Source of the DNA: Pseudomonas fluorescens
GTDB taxonomy: Bacteria > Pseudomonadota > Gammaproteobacteria > Pseudomonadales > Pseudomonadaceae
Direction: 5' to 3'
Assembly (NCBI RefSeq): GCF_902497995.1
Contig: NZ_CABVII010000002.1
Coordinates: 310,001-374,000 of the forward strand
DNA: 64,000 nt
Each line of letters opens with the position of its first letter. Position 1 is the first letter of the stretch. Shown piece after piece: positions 24,472 through 32,748 of this stretch. The position numbers and the translations under genes are program-made. Under the pieces are notes generated by a model. It ran no database searches. It was not told the origin of the DNA and saw nothing but the letters and a program-made list of their open reading frames with translations.

Positions 24472-25350
24472 ATGACCCTCAGCACCCCGCTTTCCGGCGT
24501 CAATCAGCCCTTCAAGGGGATCATGCTGATCGTTGTCGCGACCTTTCTGTTTTCCAGCCATGACGCGTTGTCGAAATTTCTTTCAGGGTTCTACCCGATC
24601 ATCATGGTGGTCTGGGCCCGATATCTGATTCACACGTTATTGATGGCCGGGATTTTTCTGCCGCAATCCGGGCTGAGTGTCCTGCGGACCAGGCGACCGT
24701 TACTGCAGTTGCTCAGGGCGTTGTGCCTGCTGGGCACCAGTCTGTTTTTCACCACCGGCTTGCAGTACATCCCGTTGGCCGAAGCCACGGCAGTCAACTT
24801 TCTTGCCCCGGTCCTGGTAACCGCACTTTCGGTGCCGCTGCTGGGTGAGCGCGTCACCCGTGGCCAATGGATCGCGGTGATTTGCGGGTTTATCGGCGTA
24901 GTGATCATTGTCCACCCCGGGGGCGACCTGTTCACGCCAGCCGTGTTGTTGCCGCTCTGCTCGGCACTGTTTTTCTGCTTCTATCAATTGCTCACCCGCA
25001 AGCTCAGTGAGATCGACAGCCCGACCACCAGTAACTTCTTCGCCGGCCTGTGCAACACCTTGGTGATGAGTGCGCTGGTGCCGTTCTTCTGGCAAGTGCC
25101 CAGCCTCGGACATGGTTTCATGATGGTGGCGCTGGGGGCTTGCGGGATGACCGCGCATTTGTTTTTGACCCAGGCTTTCCGTCACGCCGCGCCCGCTCTG
25201 CTGGCGCCGTTCGGCTATTGTCAGATTGTCTTTGCCGGTTTGCTGGGCTGGTTGCTGTTTGCCCACACGCCGACCCTGACCACAGTGGTCGGGATCGCGG
25301 TGATTTGCTGCAGCGGGTTGGCGGCGGCCTGGCAACAGAGCCGTCGGTAA
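24472..25350 (+). CDS. DMT/EamA-family transporter
   Basis: Transporter of 292 residues with ten predicted helices in two EamA repeats. It starts after MTLSTPLSGVNQPFKG with IMLIVVATFLFSSHDALSKFL; the second repeat begins near LLPLCSALFFCFYQLL. AAGGAA precedes the ATG. It follows the Gfo/Idh and TIM-barrel genes on the same strand, 107 bases on, and may move the substrate or a product of that pathway. Specificity unknown. Confidence 0.83.
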   Translation: MTLSTPLSGVNQPFKGIMLIVVATFLFSSHDALSKFLSGFYPIIMVVWARYLIHTLLMAGIFLPQSGLSVLRTRRPLLQLLRALCLLGTSLFFTTGLQYIPLAEATAVNFLAPVLVTALSVPLLGERVTRGQWIAVICGFIGVVIIVHPGGDLFTPAVLLPLCSALFFCFYQLLTRKLSEIDSPTTSNFFAGLCNTLVMSALVPFFWQVPSLGHGFMMVALGACGMTAHLFLTQAFRHAAPALLAPFGYCQIVFAGLLGWLLFAHTPTLTTVVGIAVICCSGLAAAWQQSRR

Positions 25351-25363
25351 ACGGTAAACGACC

Positions 25364-25452
25364 TGTGGGAGCGAGCTTGCTCGCGATGGGGCCTGATATT
25401 CACCATCGCTGGTGACTGTCAGGCCGCTATCGCGAGCAAGCTCGCTCCCACA
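25364..25452. repeat. REP pair (inverted)
   Basis: Inverted arms of a TGTGGGAGCGAGCTTGCTCG variant class enclosing a spacer with ACCATCGCTGGTGA, between convergent transporter genes. Confidence 0.88.
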
Positions 25453-25472
25453 GGGGGATTTGCGTCGGGGTA

Positions 25473-26816
25473 TCAGTCGGTGACGGTAGGAATCTTGCGC
25501 GGTGCCATGAAGTACATCCAGATCAGCGCGATGAAGTACATCGCCGGAATCATGGTGAACAGCACGGTGTAATTGTTGTTGGTGATGGTCAGGATGTGTC
25601 CGACCAACTGGGTCATGAACATCCCGCCGATGGCGGCGCACATGCCGCCGAAACCGAACACCGTACTCATCATGTGCTTGGGCGTGTAGTCCATGACCAG
25701 GCTCCAGATGTTCGCCGTCCAGGCCTGGTGCGCACCGATGGCCAGGGAAATGGCGGCCACGGCAACCCACAGATTGCTGGAGCCTGCCGCCATGATCACG
25801 CCGATGATGCAGCAGGCGAACAGGAACATGGACAGCAGTCGCGCCTTGATCGGGTTCATTCCGCGGCCAATCAGGAACGAGGACAGGATCCCGCCGCCGA
25901 CGCTGCCGAAGTCGGCGGTCAGGTAGATGATAATCAGCGGGATACCCATCTGGGTCACGTTGATCCCCAGGTTATATTGCTGATTCAGAAACGGCGGCAG
26001 CCAATAGAGGTAGAACCAGAACACCGGCGCGGTCATCGAATAGGCGAGGGCGAAGGCCCAGGTGCCACGCATGCGCAGGATTTTCGAGAACGGCACGCGG
26101 GTCTGTTCCGGTTCGACTTCATTCTGGATGTAGTCCAGTTCCGATTGTTTAACGCTTGGGTGATCCTCCGGGTTGAAGTATTTCAAGCCCCAGAACAGCA
26201 ACCAGATCCCGCCCAGTGCCGACATGCACAGGAACGCTGCCTGCCAGCCCCACACGTGGAGGATCAGCGGCAGCAGCATCGGCGTGAACATCGCACCGAC
26301 GTTGGTGCCGGCATTGAAGATGCCGGTGGCCACGGCACGTTCACCGGCCGGGAACCACAACCGCGTGGTTTTCACGCAGGCCGGGTAGTTGGCGGCTTCG
26401 GTCAGGCCCAGGATGAAGCGGCAGACCATGAAACCGACCGCCGAAGTGGCCAGGCCGTGGGCACCGGTGGCCAGGCTCCAGAGCAGTACCGCACAGAAGA
26501 ACACGCGTTTCACGCCGACCCGGTCGATCAACCGGCCCTGCAGCACGAAACCGATGGCGTAGCCGACCTGGAACCAGAAGTTGATGTTGGCGTAGTCCAT
26601 CGCCGTCCAGCTCATTTCCTTGGCCAGGATCGGCTGCATCACGCCCAGTGCGGCGCGGTCGATGTAGTTCAGGGTGGTGGCGAAAAACACCAGCGCGAGC
26701 ATGCCCCAACGGGTTTTGCCGACCGCCATGGCGCCGCGGATCTTGTCGCCGATGCCGCCGGCGGTGCCGATGGCCGGAGCCATGCGTGAACTCTGAGAAG
26801 GAATCATTTGTGCCAT
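25473..26816 (-). CDS. MFS transporter, ACS family (likely quinate/shikimate or related uptake)
   Basis: Twelve-helix major facilitator of 447 residues. The anion:cation symporter (ACS) signature is seen in TTLNYIDRAALGVMQPIL near residue 45 and GRLIDRVGVKRVFF in the loop 2-3. RFILGLTEAANYPACVKTT is typical of hexuronate/tartrate-type ACS members. It is divergent from quiC, as in the P. aeruginosa PA0241/PA0242 arrangement, which suggests uptake of quinate, shikimate or dehydroshikimate. I start at the ATG at 26816; a TTG six codons upstream is open. Confidence 0.87.
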   Translation of the reverse strand: MAQMIPSQSSRMAPAIGTAGGIGDKIRGAMAVGKTRWGMLALVFFATTLNYIDRAALGVMQPILAKEMSWTAMDYANINFWFQVGYAIGFVLQGRLIDRVGVKRVFFCAVLLWSLATGAHGLATSAVGFMVCRFILGLTEAANYPACVKTTRLWFPAGERAVATGIFNAGTNVGAMFTPMLLPLILHVWGWQAAFLCMSALGGIWLLFWGLKYFNPEDHPSVKQSELDYIQNEVEPEQTRVPFSKILRMRGTWAFALAYSMTAPVFWFYLYWLPPFLNQQYNLGINVTQMGIPLIIIYLTADFGSVGGGILSSFLIGRGMNPIKARLLSMFLFACCIIGVIMAAGSSNLWVAVAAISLAIGAHQAWTANIWSLVMDYTPKHMMSTVFGFGGMCAAIGGMFMTQLVGHILTITNNNYTVLFTMIPAMYFIALIWMYFMAPRKIPTVTD

Positions 26817-27183
26817 CCGTTCAATGACTGACAAGCGAAGCTCGTCGGGACTTCAAGGGCGCGTGATCAATCGGTGGCGCTGGATGCGGGGCGATTGACC
26901 GGCTGAGGTGCTTTTTGTCAGCTGACGAAAGCGCGTTATTCAGCGAGCGGCACGGTTCGGCCTGGGGCGCGAGACGGTCGGATGGACGCCAGGCAGCGTG
27001 TGTGGGAATTCGAGCGAGGGAGCAAGGCGTTGAATGAGTGCATGAGCGTGTACCCGTTTTTTGAAATTTTTATGTGGTGTTCAGGGTCTTTGGTAACCGG
27101 GCCCCATTGTTTATGACGGGACCCAATGTGGTGTTGATGTTGCGCAGTGGACGAAAAATCGTCAATTCGCCAAAGGCCATTGT

Positions 27184-27198
27184 GTTCGATAATCGCAC
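27184..27198. promoter_or_regulatory. PcaR box upstream of quiC
   Basis: GTTCGATAATCGCAC is identical to the 15-base PcaR recognition sequence described for P. putida pca promoters (recalled, not searched). It contains GATAAT, a good -10 hexamer on the plus strand. PcaR answers to beta-ketoadipate, an intermediate downstream of protocatechuate, the product of QuiC. Confidence 0.7.
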
Positions 27199-27203
27199 GC
27201 AAA

Positions 27204-27217
27204 ACTAACTGGGTAGT
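27204..27217. promoter_or_regulatory. ACTA-N6-TAGT palindrome, candidate TetR operator
   Basis: ACTAACTGGGTAGT, in the MFS-quiC gap next to the PcaR box. A close copy in the opposite orientation lies before aroQ at 31525-31538; the shared sequence extends to AAACTAAC-N3-STAGTACA. It is the probable operator of the TetR-family protein encoded downstream of quiC. Confidence 0.6.
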
Positions 27218-27281
27218 ACACTTTAAATTGCTGTGCCGGATCTGGCAGTCAATAATTTACTTCAGGAAAAAACGCGGTCCC

Positions 27282-27348
27282 TGTAGGAGCCCGGCTTGCC
27301 GGCGAAGACATCCGTGAGATCGCCATCGCCGGCAAGCCGGGCATCTAC
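27282..27348. repeat. REP pair in the quiC leader
   Basis: Inverted arms TGTAGGAGCCCGGCTTGCCG and CGGCAAGCCGGGCATCTACA, of the class with a GCCGGC core. They lie between the operator region and the quiC start, so quiC mRNA should carry this hairpin in its 5' leader. Confidence 0.85.
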
Positions 27349-27401
27349 ATAAAGCGCTCGAAGCCTCTAACAAAATGGTCTCCACCACCGGGAGTCGAAA
27401 A

Positions 27402-29306
27402 ATGCAGCGTTCCATTGCCACCGTGTCCTTGAGCGGTACCCTGCCGGAAAAACTCGAAGCCGTTGCCGCCGCCGGTTTTGACGGGGTGGAGATTTTCGAA
27501 AACGACCTTCTCTACTACGACGGCAGCCCGCGGGAAATCAGGCAGATGTGCGCCGATCTCGGGATCGCCATCACCCTGTTTCAACCCTTCCGGGACTTCG
27601 AGGGCTGCCGTCGCGATCGTTTGCCGCGTAACCTGGAACGGGCCGAGCGCAAGTTCGACCTGATGCAGGAACTGGGCACCGACCTGGTGCTGGTGTGCAG
27701 CAACGCCTCGGCCGATTCCATCGGTGATGAACAGATTCTCGTCGACGACTTGCGCCTGCTGGCTGAACACGCCGGCGCCCGTGGCCTGCGGATCGGTTAC
27801 GAAGCGCTGGCCTGGGGCCGGCATGTGAACACTTGGCAACAGGTGTGGAACATCGTCCGTCAGGCAGATCACCCGAGTCTGGGCGTGTTGCTGGACAGTT
27901 TCCATACGCTCTCGCTCAAGGGCGACCCGAGCGCCATCGCCGACATTCCCGGCGACAAGATTTTCTTTGTGCAAATGGCCGACGCGCCAATCCTGGCCAT
28001 GGACGTGCTGGAGTGGAGCCGGCATTTCCGTTGTTTTCCGGGCCAGGGCGAATTCGATTTGCCAGGGTTCCTCGCACCGATCATCAAGAGTGGCTACACC
28101 GGGCCGTTGTCGCTGGAAATCTTCAACGATGGTTTTCGTGCTGCACCACCCCGGGCCAACGCCGCCGATGGTCTGCGTTCCTTGCTCTATCTGGAGGAGA
28201 AAACCCGCGAGCGGCTGGCGCAGGATGATGCCAAACCCGCGGCCAACCTCGATATCCTGTTCGAGACACCTGAAGCCTGCGAATACAACGGCATCGAATT
28301 TCTCGAGTTCGCCGTGGACGAAAGCCTTGGGGCCAAGCTATCCCATTGGCTGCAGCGTCTGGGTTTCGTCAAGGCCGGGCAACACCGCTCCAAGAATGTG
28401 AGTCTGTTGCGTCAAGGGGATATCAATCTGATCCTCAACGCCGAGCCCTATTCGTTCGCCCACAGTTTTTTCGAAGCTCACGGTCCATCGCTGTGCGCCA
28501 CCGCTGTACGGGTCAAGGACAGCGCCAGCGCGCTGGCCCGGGCCGTGGCTTACAAGGGTCAACCGTATCGCGGACTGGTCGGCCCCAACGAACTGGAGCT
28601 GGCCGCCGTACGCGCGCCGGATGGCAGTCTGATTTATCTGGTCGACCAGGACGCCGACGTCTATGGCACCGATTTCAATCTGCAACCTGCCGCCGTGGCC
28701 AGCGGCGGTCTCAAGCGCATCGACCACATGGCCATGGCGTTGCCGGCCGACAGCCTCGACAGTTGGGTGCTGTTCTACAAGAGCCTGCTGGATTTCGAAG
28801 CGGATGATGAAGTGGTACTGCCCGACCCGTATGGCCTGGTGAAGAGCCGGGCGTTGCGCAGCCGGTGCAGCTCGATCCGCTTGCCGCTGAATATTTCCGA
28901 GAACCGCAACACCGCGATTTCACACGCGCTGTCGAGTTATCGCGGCTCCGGCGTGCATCACATCGCTTTTGATTGCGACAATATCTTTGCCGAGGTCAGT
29001 CGTGCGAAAGAGGCCGGTGTACCGCTGCTGGATATCCCCCTCAATTATTACGATGACCTGGCAGCACGCTTCGATTTCGACGACGAGTTTCTCAGCGAAC
29101 TGGCGTATTTCAACGTGCTTTACGATCGCGATGCCCAGGGCGGTGAGCTGTTCCATGTGTACACCGAACCCTTTGAAGGACGGTTTTTCTTTGAAATCAT
29201 CCAGCGCAAGAATGGCTATGCGGGTTACGGTGCGGCGAACGTGGCAGTTCGGCTGGCGGCCATGGCCAAATCGCGAAGCGGTGCCATCCGTCAGGCAAAG
29301 TTGTAG
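27402..29306 (+). CDS. quiC: 3-dehydroshikimate dehydratase with HPPD-like C-terminal half
   Basis: Converts 3-dehydroshikimate to protocatechuate in quinate/shikimate catabolism. At 634 residues it equals the length I recall for QuiC1 of P. aeruginosa (PA0242). Residues 1-290 form a sugar-isomerase-like barrel with metal ligands Glu in GYEALAWG, Asp in LLDSFHTL, Gln in FVQMADAP and Glu in LSLEIFND. Residues about 300-634 are a vicinal-oxygen-chelate half like 4-hydroxyphenylpyruvate dioxygenase; the His/His/Glu iron positions are kept (IDHMAMA, VHHIAFD, FFEIIQRK). GGGAG precedes the ATG at 27402. The PcaR box and the palindrome upstream indicate dual control. Confidence 0.93.
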   Translation: MQRSIATVSLSGTLPEKLEAVAAAGFDGVEIFENDLLYYDGSPREIRQMCADLGIAITLFQPFRDFEGCRRDRLPRNLERAERKFDLMQELGTDLVLVCSNASADSIGDEQILVDDLRLLAEHAGARGLRIGYEALAWGRHVNTWQQVWNIVRQADHPSLGVLLDSFHTLSLKGDPSAIADIPGDKIFFVQMADAPILAMDVLEWSRHFRCFPGQGEFDLPGFLAPIIKSGYTGPLSLEIFNDGFRAAPPRANAADGLRSLLYLEEKTRERLAQDDAKPAANLDILFETPEACEYNGIEFLEFAVDESLGAKLSHWLQRLGFVKAGQHRSKNVSLLRQGDINLILNAEPYSFAHSFFEAHGPSLCATAVRVKDSASALARAVAYKGQPYRGLVGPNELELAAVRAPDGSLIYLVDQDADVYGTDFNLQPAAVASGGLKRIDHMAMALPADSLDSWVLFYKSLLDFEADDEVVLPDPYGLVKSRALRSRCSSIRLPLNISENRNTAISHALSSYRGSGVHHIAFDCDNIFAEVSRAKEAGVPLLDIPLNYYDDLAARFDFDDEFLSELAYFNVLYDRDAQGGELFHVYTEPFEGRFFFEIIQRKNGYAGYGAANVAVRLAAMAKSRSGAIRQAKL

Positions 29307-29408
29307 GAAATTCGTAAACGCGAGGTCAAACCGCTGTCGCACGGCTTCCTTCACTGTGCGGCGCGGCCCATAATCGCCAGCCTGTGCAGTGATGGCCGTG
29401 AGCCCGCA

Positions 29409-30086
29409 ATGACAATAACTTCAGAACTCTCCGCAGCGCCCGACGAACCAATTGCAGAGCCTCGCAAGAGTCGCAAGAACAACCCGGAAAAGACCCGAGA
29501 GAACATTCTTCAAGAAGCCATTGTCGAGTTCGTCCAGCAGGGGCTTTCCGGTGCTCGCGTCGATGCGATCGCTGAGCGCATCCACACCTCCAAGCGCATG
29601 ATCTATTACTACTTCGGCAGTAAGGAACAGCTCTACGTCGAGGTACTGGAGAAACTCTACGGCGATATTCGCAGCACCGAAAACCGTCTGCACCTGGCGG
29701 AACTGGCGCCGGTGGAGGCGATTCGGCGGCTGGTCGAGTTCACGTTCGATCACCATGATCGCAACGTCGATTTCGTGCGTATCGTCAGCATCGAGAACAT
29801 TCACAACGCCGACTATGTGAAGCGCTCCGATGCGATCAAGGCGATGAACAACACCATCCTCGATTCACTGGGCGAGATTTTGCGTCGCGGGGTCGAGGAG
29901 GGCGTGTTCCGTGCAGGGCTAGAGCCGTTGGATGTGCACCTGCTGATCAGTTCGTTCTGCTTCTATCGCGTGTCGAACCGCCATACCTTCGGTGAAATCT
30001 TTCAGATCGACCTGCCGGATGAAGGCATCAAGCAGCGGCATCGGGAGATGATTTGCGAGTCGGTTTTGCGATACCTGCAGGCCTGA
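29409..30086 (+). CDS. TetR-family regulator of the quinate cluster
   Basis: Regulator of 225 residues. The HTH lies at about residues 30-75 (TRENILQEAIVEFVQQG, then IAERIHTSKRMIYYYFGSK); the rest is helical ligand-binding domain. The position directly after quiC and convergent to the aroE-like/aroQ pair matches P. aeruginosa PA0243. It is the natural candidate to bind the ACTA-N6-TAGT palindromes in front of quiC and aroQ. The inducer is probably a hydroaromatic acid such as dehydroshikimate (inference). Confidence 0.9.
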   Translation: MTITSELSAAPDEPIAEPRKSRKNNPEKTRENILQEAIVEFVQQGLSGARVDAIAERIHTSKRMIYYYFGSKEQLYVEVLEKLYGDIRSTENRLHLAELAPVEAIRRLVEFTFDHHDRNVDFVRIVSIENIHNADYVKRSDAIKAMNNTILDSLGEILRRGVEEGVFRAGLEPLDVHLLISSFCFYRVSNRHTFGEIFQIDLPDEGIKQRHREMICESVLRYLQA

Positions 30087-30087
30087 C

Positions 30088-30155
30088 GCCTTCGCGGGCA
30101 AGCCTCGCTCCTACCGTTCTAGGTGAACCTGTAGGAGCGAGGCTTGCCCGCGAAG
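30088..30155. repeat. REP pair (inverted)
   Basis: Close inverted arms of the GTAGGAGCGAGGCTTGCCCG class between convergent tetR and shikimate dehydrogenase genes. Confidence 0.9.
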
Positions 30156-30159
30156 TTTT

Positions 30160-31014
30160 TTAGCCATTCATGCTCTGAAAATGCGCCAGCATCCGTTGCG
30201 CATCCGGCACTACGCCGCTGAACAATTCAAACGCCTTCACCGCCTGAAACACCGCCATGCTGCCGCCATCCAGCGTCCGGCAGCCCAAGGCGCGGGCGTT
30301 GCGCAGCAGTTCGGTTTCCAACGGGAAATAAACGATTTCCGCCACCCACAGCTCACCTCGCAACAGCTCCACAGGCACTGGTGTGCCCGGCAGTTTTTTC
30401 ATGCCCATGGGCGTGGTGTTCACCAGGCCGTCGGCCTCGGCCAGGGTGTCCTGCAAATCATGCCCGGCGACCGCGCGGCCAGCACCGAAGTGTTGATTGA
30501 GGTTGTTCGCCAGCGACTGCGCGCGGCTGGTATTCACATCAAAAATGCTTAGCAGCTGTACGCCTTCGCTCAGTAACGCATGGGCCACCGCTGCGCCTGC
30601 GCCACCTGCGCCCATTTGCACGACGCGTTCAAGGGCAACGCCCTGCAAGCCACGGCGAAAACCTTCGGCAAAGCCCAGGCAATCGGTGTTGTGGCCAATG
30701 CGTTTGCCGTCCTTGAGCACCACTGTGTTGACTGCGCCGATGCCGCGGGCTTCCGGCGACAGTTCGTCGAGCAGCGGGATGATGGTCTGTTTGCATGGAA
30801 AAGTGATGTTCAGACCGGTGAAGTTCATTCGCTCGGCGGCCATCAACAGGTCGGGCAAGGCACTGCTGTCGAGTTTCAACGGGTCGAGATCGATCAGGCG
30901 ATAGAGGTAGCGCAAACCCTGTGCATCGCCTTCATGCTCGTGCAGTGCCGGGGTGCGGGAAGCCTGGATGCCGGCACCGATCAGTCCGGCCAGTACAGCT
31001 TTGTTCTGAGTCAT
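30160..31014 (-). CDS. Shikimate/quinate dehydrogenase (AroE paralogue)
   Basis: Dehydrogenase of 284 residues. Substrate-binding part: GLIGAGIQASRTPALHE, GLNITFPCKQ with the catalytic Lys region (the usual VT.PfK pattern), and GAVNTVV. Nucleotide part: MGAGGAGAAVAHAL, followed by FDVNTSRAQSLA; the Asp after the second strand favours NAD over NADP, as expected for a catabolic quinate/shikimate enzyme. It corresponds to PA0244 by position. The biosynthetic aroE is normally elsewhere. It lies five bases after the aroQ stop and is co-transcribed. Confidence 0.88.
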   Translation of the reverse strand: MTQNKAVLAGLIGAGIQASRTPALHEHEGDAQGLRYLYRLIDLDPLKLDSSALPDLLMAAERMNFTGLNITFPCKQTIIPLLDELSPEARGIGAVNTVVLKDGKRIGHNTDCLGFAEGFRRGLQGVALERVVQMGAGGAGAAVAHALLSEGVQLLSIFDVNTSRAQSLANNLNQHFGAGRAVAGHDLQDTLAEADGLVNTTPMGMKKLPGTPVPVELLRGELWVAEIVYFPLETELLRNARALGCRTLDGGSMAVFQAVKAFELFSGVVPDAQRMLAHFQSMNG

Positions 31015-31019
31015 GGCGC

Positions 31020-31460
31020 TCACCCCTTCAGCCGCAGGCTGAAATGTTCCAGCGCCAGGCGATAACCGTGGCTGCCGAAACCGGCCATTACGGCGGTGGC
31101 AATGGCTGAAACGAAGCTGTGGTGCCGGAATGGCTCGCGGGCATGGACGTTGGAGAGGTGGACTTCGATCACCGGCAGTTCGCTGGCGACCAGGGCATCG
31201 CGGATCGCAACCGAGGTGTGTGTCCAGGCCGCCGGGTTGATGACGATTCCAGCGCAACGGCCGCGGGCGGCGTGAATCCAGTCGAGCAGTTCGCCTTCAT
31301 GATTGGTCTGGCGAAATTCCACCGCCAGCCCGAACTCTTCGGCGGCACGTGCGCACAACGACGAAATGTCGGCCAGGGTCTCGTGACCGTATGTCGCCGG
31401 CTCACGGGTGCCGAGCAGGTTCAGATTGGGGCCGTTGAGCACCAGAACGATAGGGGCCAT
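31020..31460 (-). CDS. aroQ: Type II 3-dehydroquinate dehydratase
   Basis: Small dodecameric dehydroquinase of 146 residues, interconverting 3-dehydroquinate and 3-dehydroshikimate. Signatures: [21 protein letters not shown] (catalytic Tyr), [35 protein letters not shown] and [22 protein letters not shown] block with the catalytic His. The start at 31460 has GGAGAG upstream. Pseudomonads carry several aroQ copies; the linkage here to quiC and the dehydrogenase assigns this one to catabolism. Its promoter carries the second ACTA-N6-TAGT palindrome. Confidence 0.93.
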   Translation of the reverse strand: MAPIVLVLNGPNLNLLGTREPATYGHETLADISSLCARAAEEFGLAVEFRQTNHEGELLDWIHAARGRCAGIVINPAAWTHTSVAIRDALVASELPVIEVHLSNVHAREPFRHHSFVSAIATAVMAGFGSHGYRLALEHFSLRLKG

Positions 31461-31524
31461 CAGGGTCTCTCCACTTATTGTTTTTGGAATCGGCCAAGTG
31501 CTTCGGCCTGTGGAGATAAAATGT

Positions 31525-31538
31525 ACTAGCTGGTTAGT
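31525..31538. promoter_or_regulatory. ACTA-N6-TAGT palindrome before aroQ
   Basis: ACTAGCTGGTTAGT on the plus strand; read on the minus strand, a TTGACC-type -35 box (31540-31545) directly abuts it and a TACATT-like -10 follows, so a bound repressor would cover the promoter. Near-identical to the site at 27204-27217. Confidence 0.6.
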
Positions 31539-31595
31539 TTGGTCAATTGAAGAGGAGGCGCGGCGGTTTTTTGTGTGCGGTGATCGGACGGGCGC

Positions 31596-31669
31596 AAAAG
31601 ATCGCTGCCTGCGGCAGCTGTATTTGAAATACATTCCCCTGTAGGAGCTGCCGCAGGCTGCGATCTTTT
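31596..31669. repeat. Inverted repeat of the GATCGCAGCCTGCGGCAG family
   Basis: AAAAGATCGCTGCCTGCGGCAG and its inverse ending in CGATCTTTT, with GTAGGAGCTGCC next to the second arm. It is a repeat family common in P. fluorescens, different from the REPs above. It reaches the LysR stop codon and may act as its terminator on the minus strand. Confidence 0.75.
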
Positions 31670-32580
31670 CAGCGCGGGAGATGTTCAACGAGGAAGTCGA
31701 TGAAAGCCCTCAATCGCAGCGGTACATGACGACTCTGGGGGTAGAGCAGGGTGAACGGCCGTGAGCGCCCGCCATAAGGCTTGAGCACTTCCACCAGCGA
31801 GCCATCGGCCAGTTCGTTTTCGACAATGAAGCGATAAGTCTGAAACAGCCCCGCCCCGTGTTTGGCCAGAGTCACGCCACCCAGCACGTCGTCGGAACAA
31901 CAGAGGCTGCCCTCGGCAAGCATTTCTCGCTGCACGCCATCATCGTTGAACAACCAGGCAATGCGCCGGCCACTGCTGGGCAGTTCGTACTGAATGCATT
32001 CATGCTGTTGCAGGTCGTCGAGGGTTTGCGGGATGCCGGCACGTTTCAGGTAATCGGGACTGGCGATCATTACCAACGCTGCGTCTTCCAGGTGTCGGGC
32101 GATGAGGCCGGAATCCGGAATCGCCCGCACACGGATGGCCATGTCATAGCCTTCGCCAACGAAATCGATGTTGCGATTGCTGATGTGCGACTCGACTTTC
32201 ACCGCCGCAAAGCGCTCCCGAAACGCTGGCAGCAACGGCAGGATGCGGTGATGGGCATAAGTGGTGGGAATACTGATGCGCAAGGTGCCGGAAGGCTCCT
32301 GCTGCTGGCCCATGACCTCGCGCTGGGCCTCGACCAGTTGCGCCAGCGCCTGGCGACACTCTTCGTAATAGCGCCGGCCACTGTCGGTCAGTTTTACGCT
32401 GCGAGTGGTGCGCGCAAACAGCCGCACGCCCAGGCGTTCCTCCATGCGCGACACCGATCGGCTCACGGCTGCCGGCGTCACACCGGCCACCAGCGCAGCA
32501 GCAGTGAAGCTACCGGCCTCGGCGGCCAGGCAAAACAGCTCGATGCTGCCCAGCTGAAGATCGTCGAACTGTCGCTGCAT
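31669..32580 (-). CDS. LysR-family regulator, CrgA-like
   Basis: Regulator of 303 residues. [23 protein letters not shown], then [21 protein letters not shown], followed by [16 protein letters not shown], the pattern of the large CrgA/DsdC-like subgroup. Effector domain with [21 protein letters not shown]. It is transcribed toward aroQ but separated from it by over 200 bases containing a repeat and the aroQ promoter, so co-transcription is unlikely. Target unknown. Confidence 0.88.
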   Translation of the reverse strand: MQRQFDDLQLGSIELFCLAAEAGSFTAAALVAGVTPAAVSRSVSRMEERLGVRLFARTTRSVKLTDSGRRYYEECRQALAQLVEAQREVMGQQQEPSGTLRISIPTTYAHHRILPLLPAFRERFAAVKVESHISNRNIDFVGEGYDMAIRVRAIPDSGLIARHLEDAALVMIASPDYLKRAGIPQTLDDLQQHECIQYELPSSGRRIAWLFNDDGVQREMLAEGSLCCSDDVLGGVTLAKHGAGLFQTYRFIVENELADGSLVEVLKPYGGRSRPFTLLYPQSRHVPLRLRAFIDFLVEHLPR

Positions 32581-32702
32581 GATTGATTACACCGGGGATC
32601 AAATGGAGTGATTGGCTCTTTGTTTATCAAATCCCGACACACAAATACAGGCCGACTGGACCGGCAGCCCGGTTCGGGCAAATCGGCCCTTTGAGCGCCC
32701 AC

Positions 32703-32726
32703 AAAAAAGCCGTCGTGATGACGGCT
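32703..32726 (-). terminator. Rho-independent terminator of trmA
   Basis: Stem AGCCGTC/GACGGCT with a GTGAT loop; on the minus strand it is followed by TTTTTT. It lies 22 bases after the trmA stop. Confidence 0.85.
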
Positions 32727-32748
32727 GATTCGTATGGGGCAATGGCAA

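Larger units (their letters stand above)
26817..27401. other. MFS-quiC intergenic region
   Basis: A 585-base divergent region. Apart from the PcaR box, the ACTA-N6-TAGT palindrome and the REP pair listed separately, bases 26840-27180 show no coding pattern. Part of it (27040-27100) is AT-rich. Promoters of both the transporter and quiC should lie here. Confidence 0.5.
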
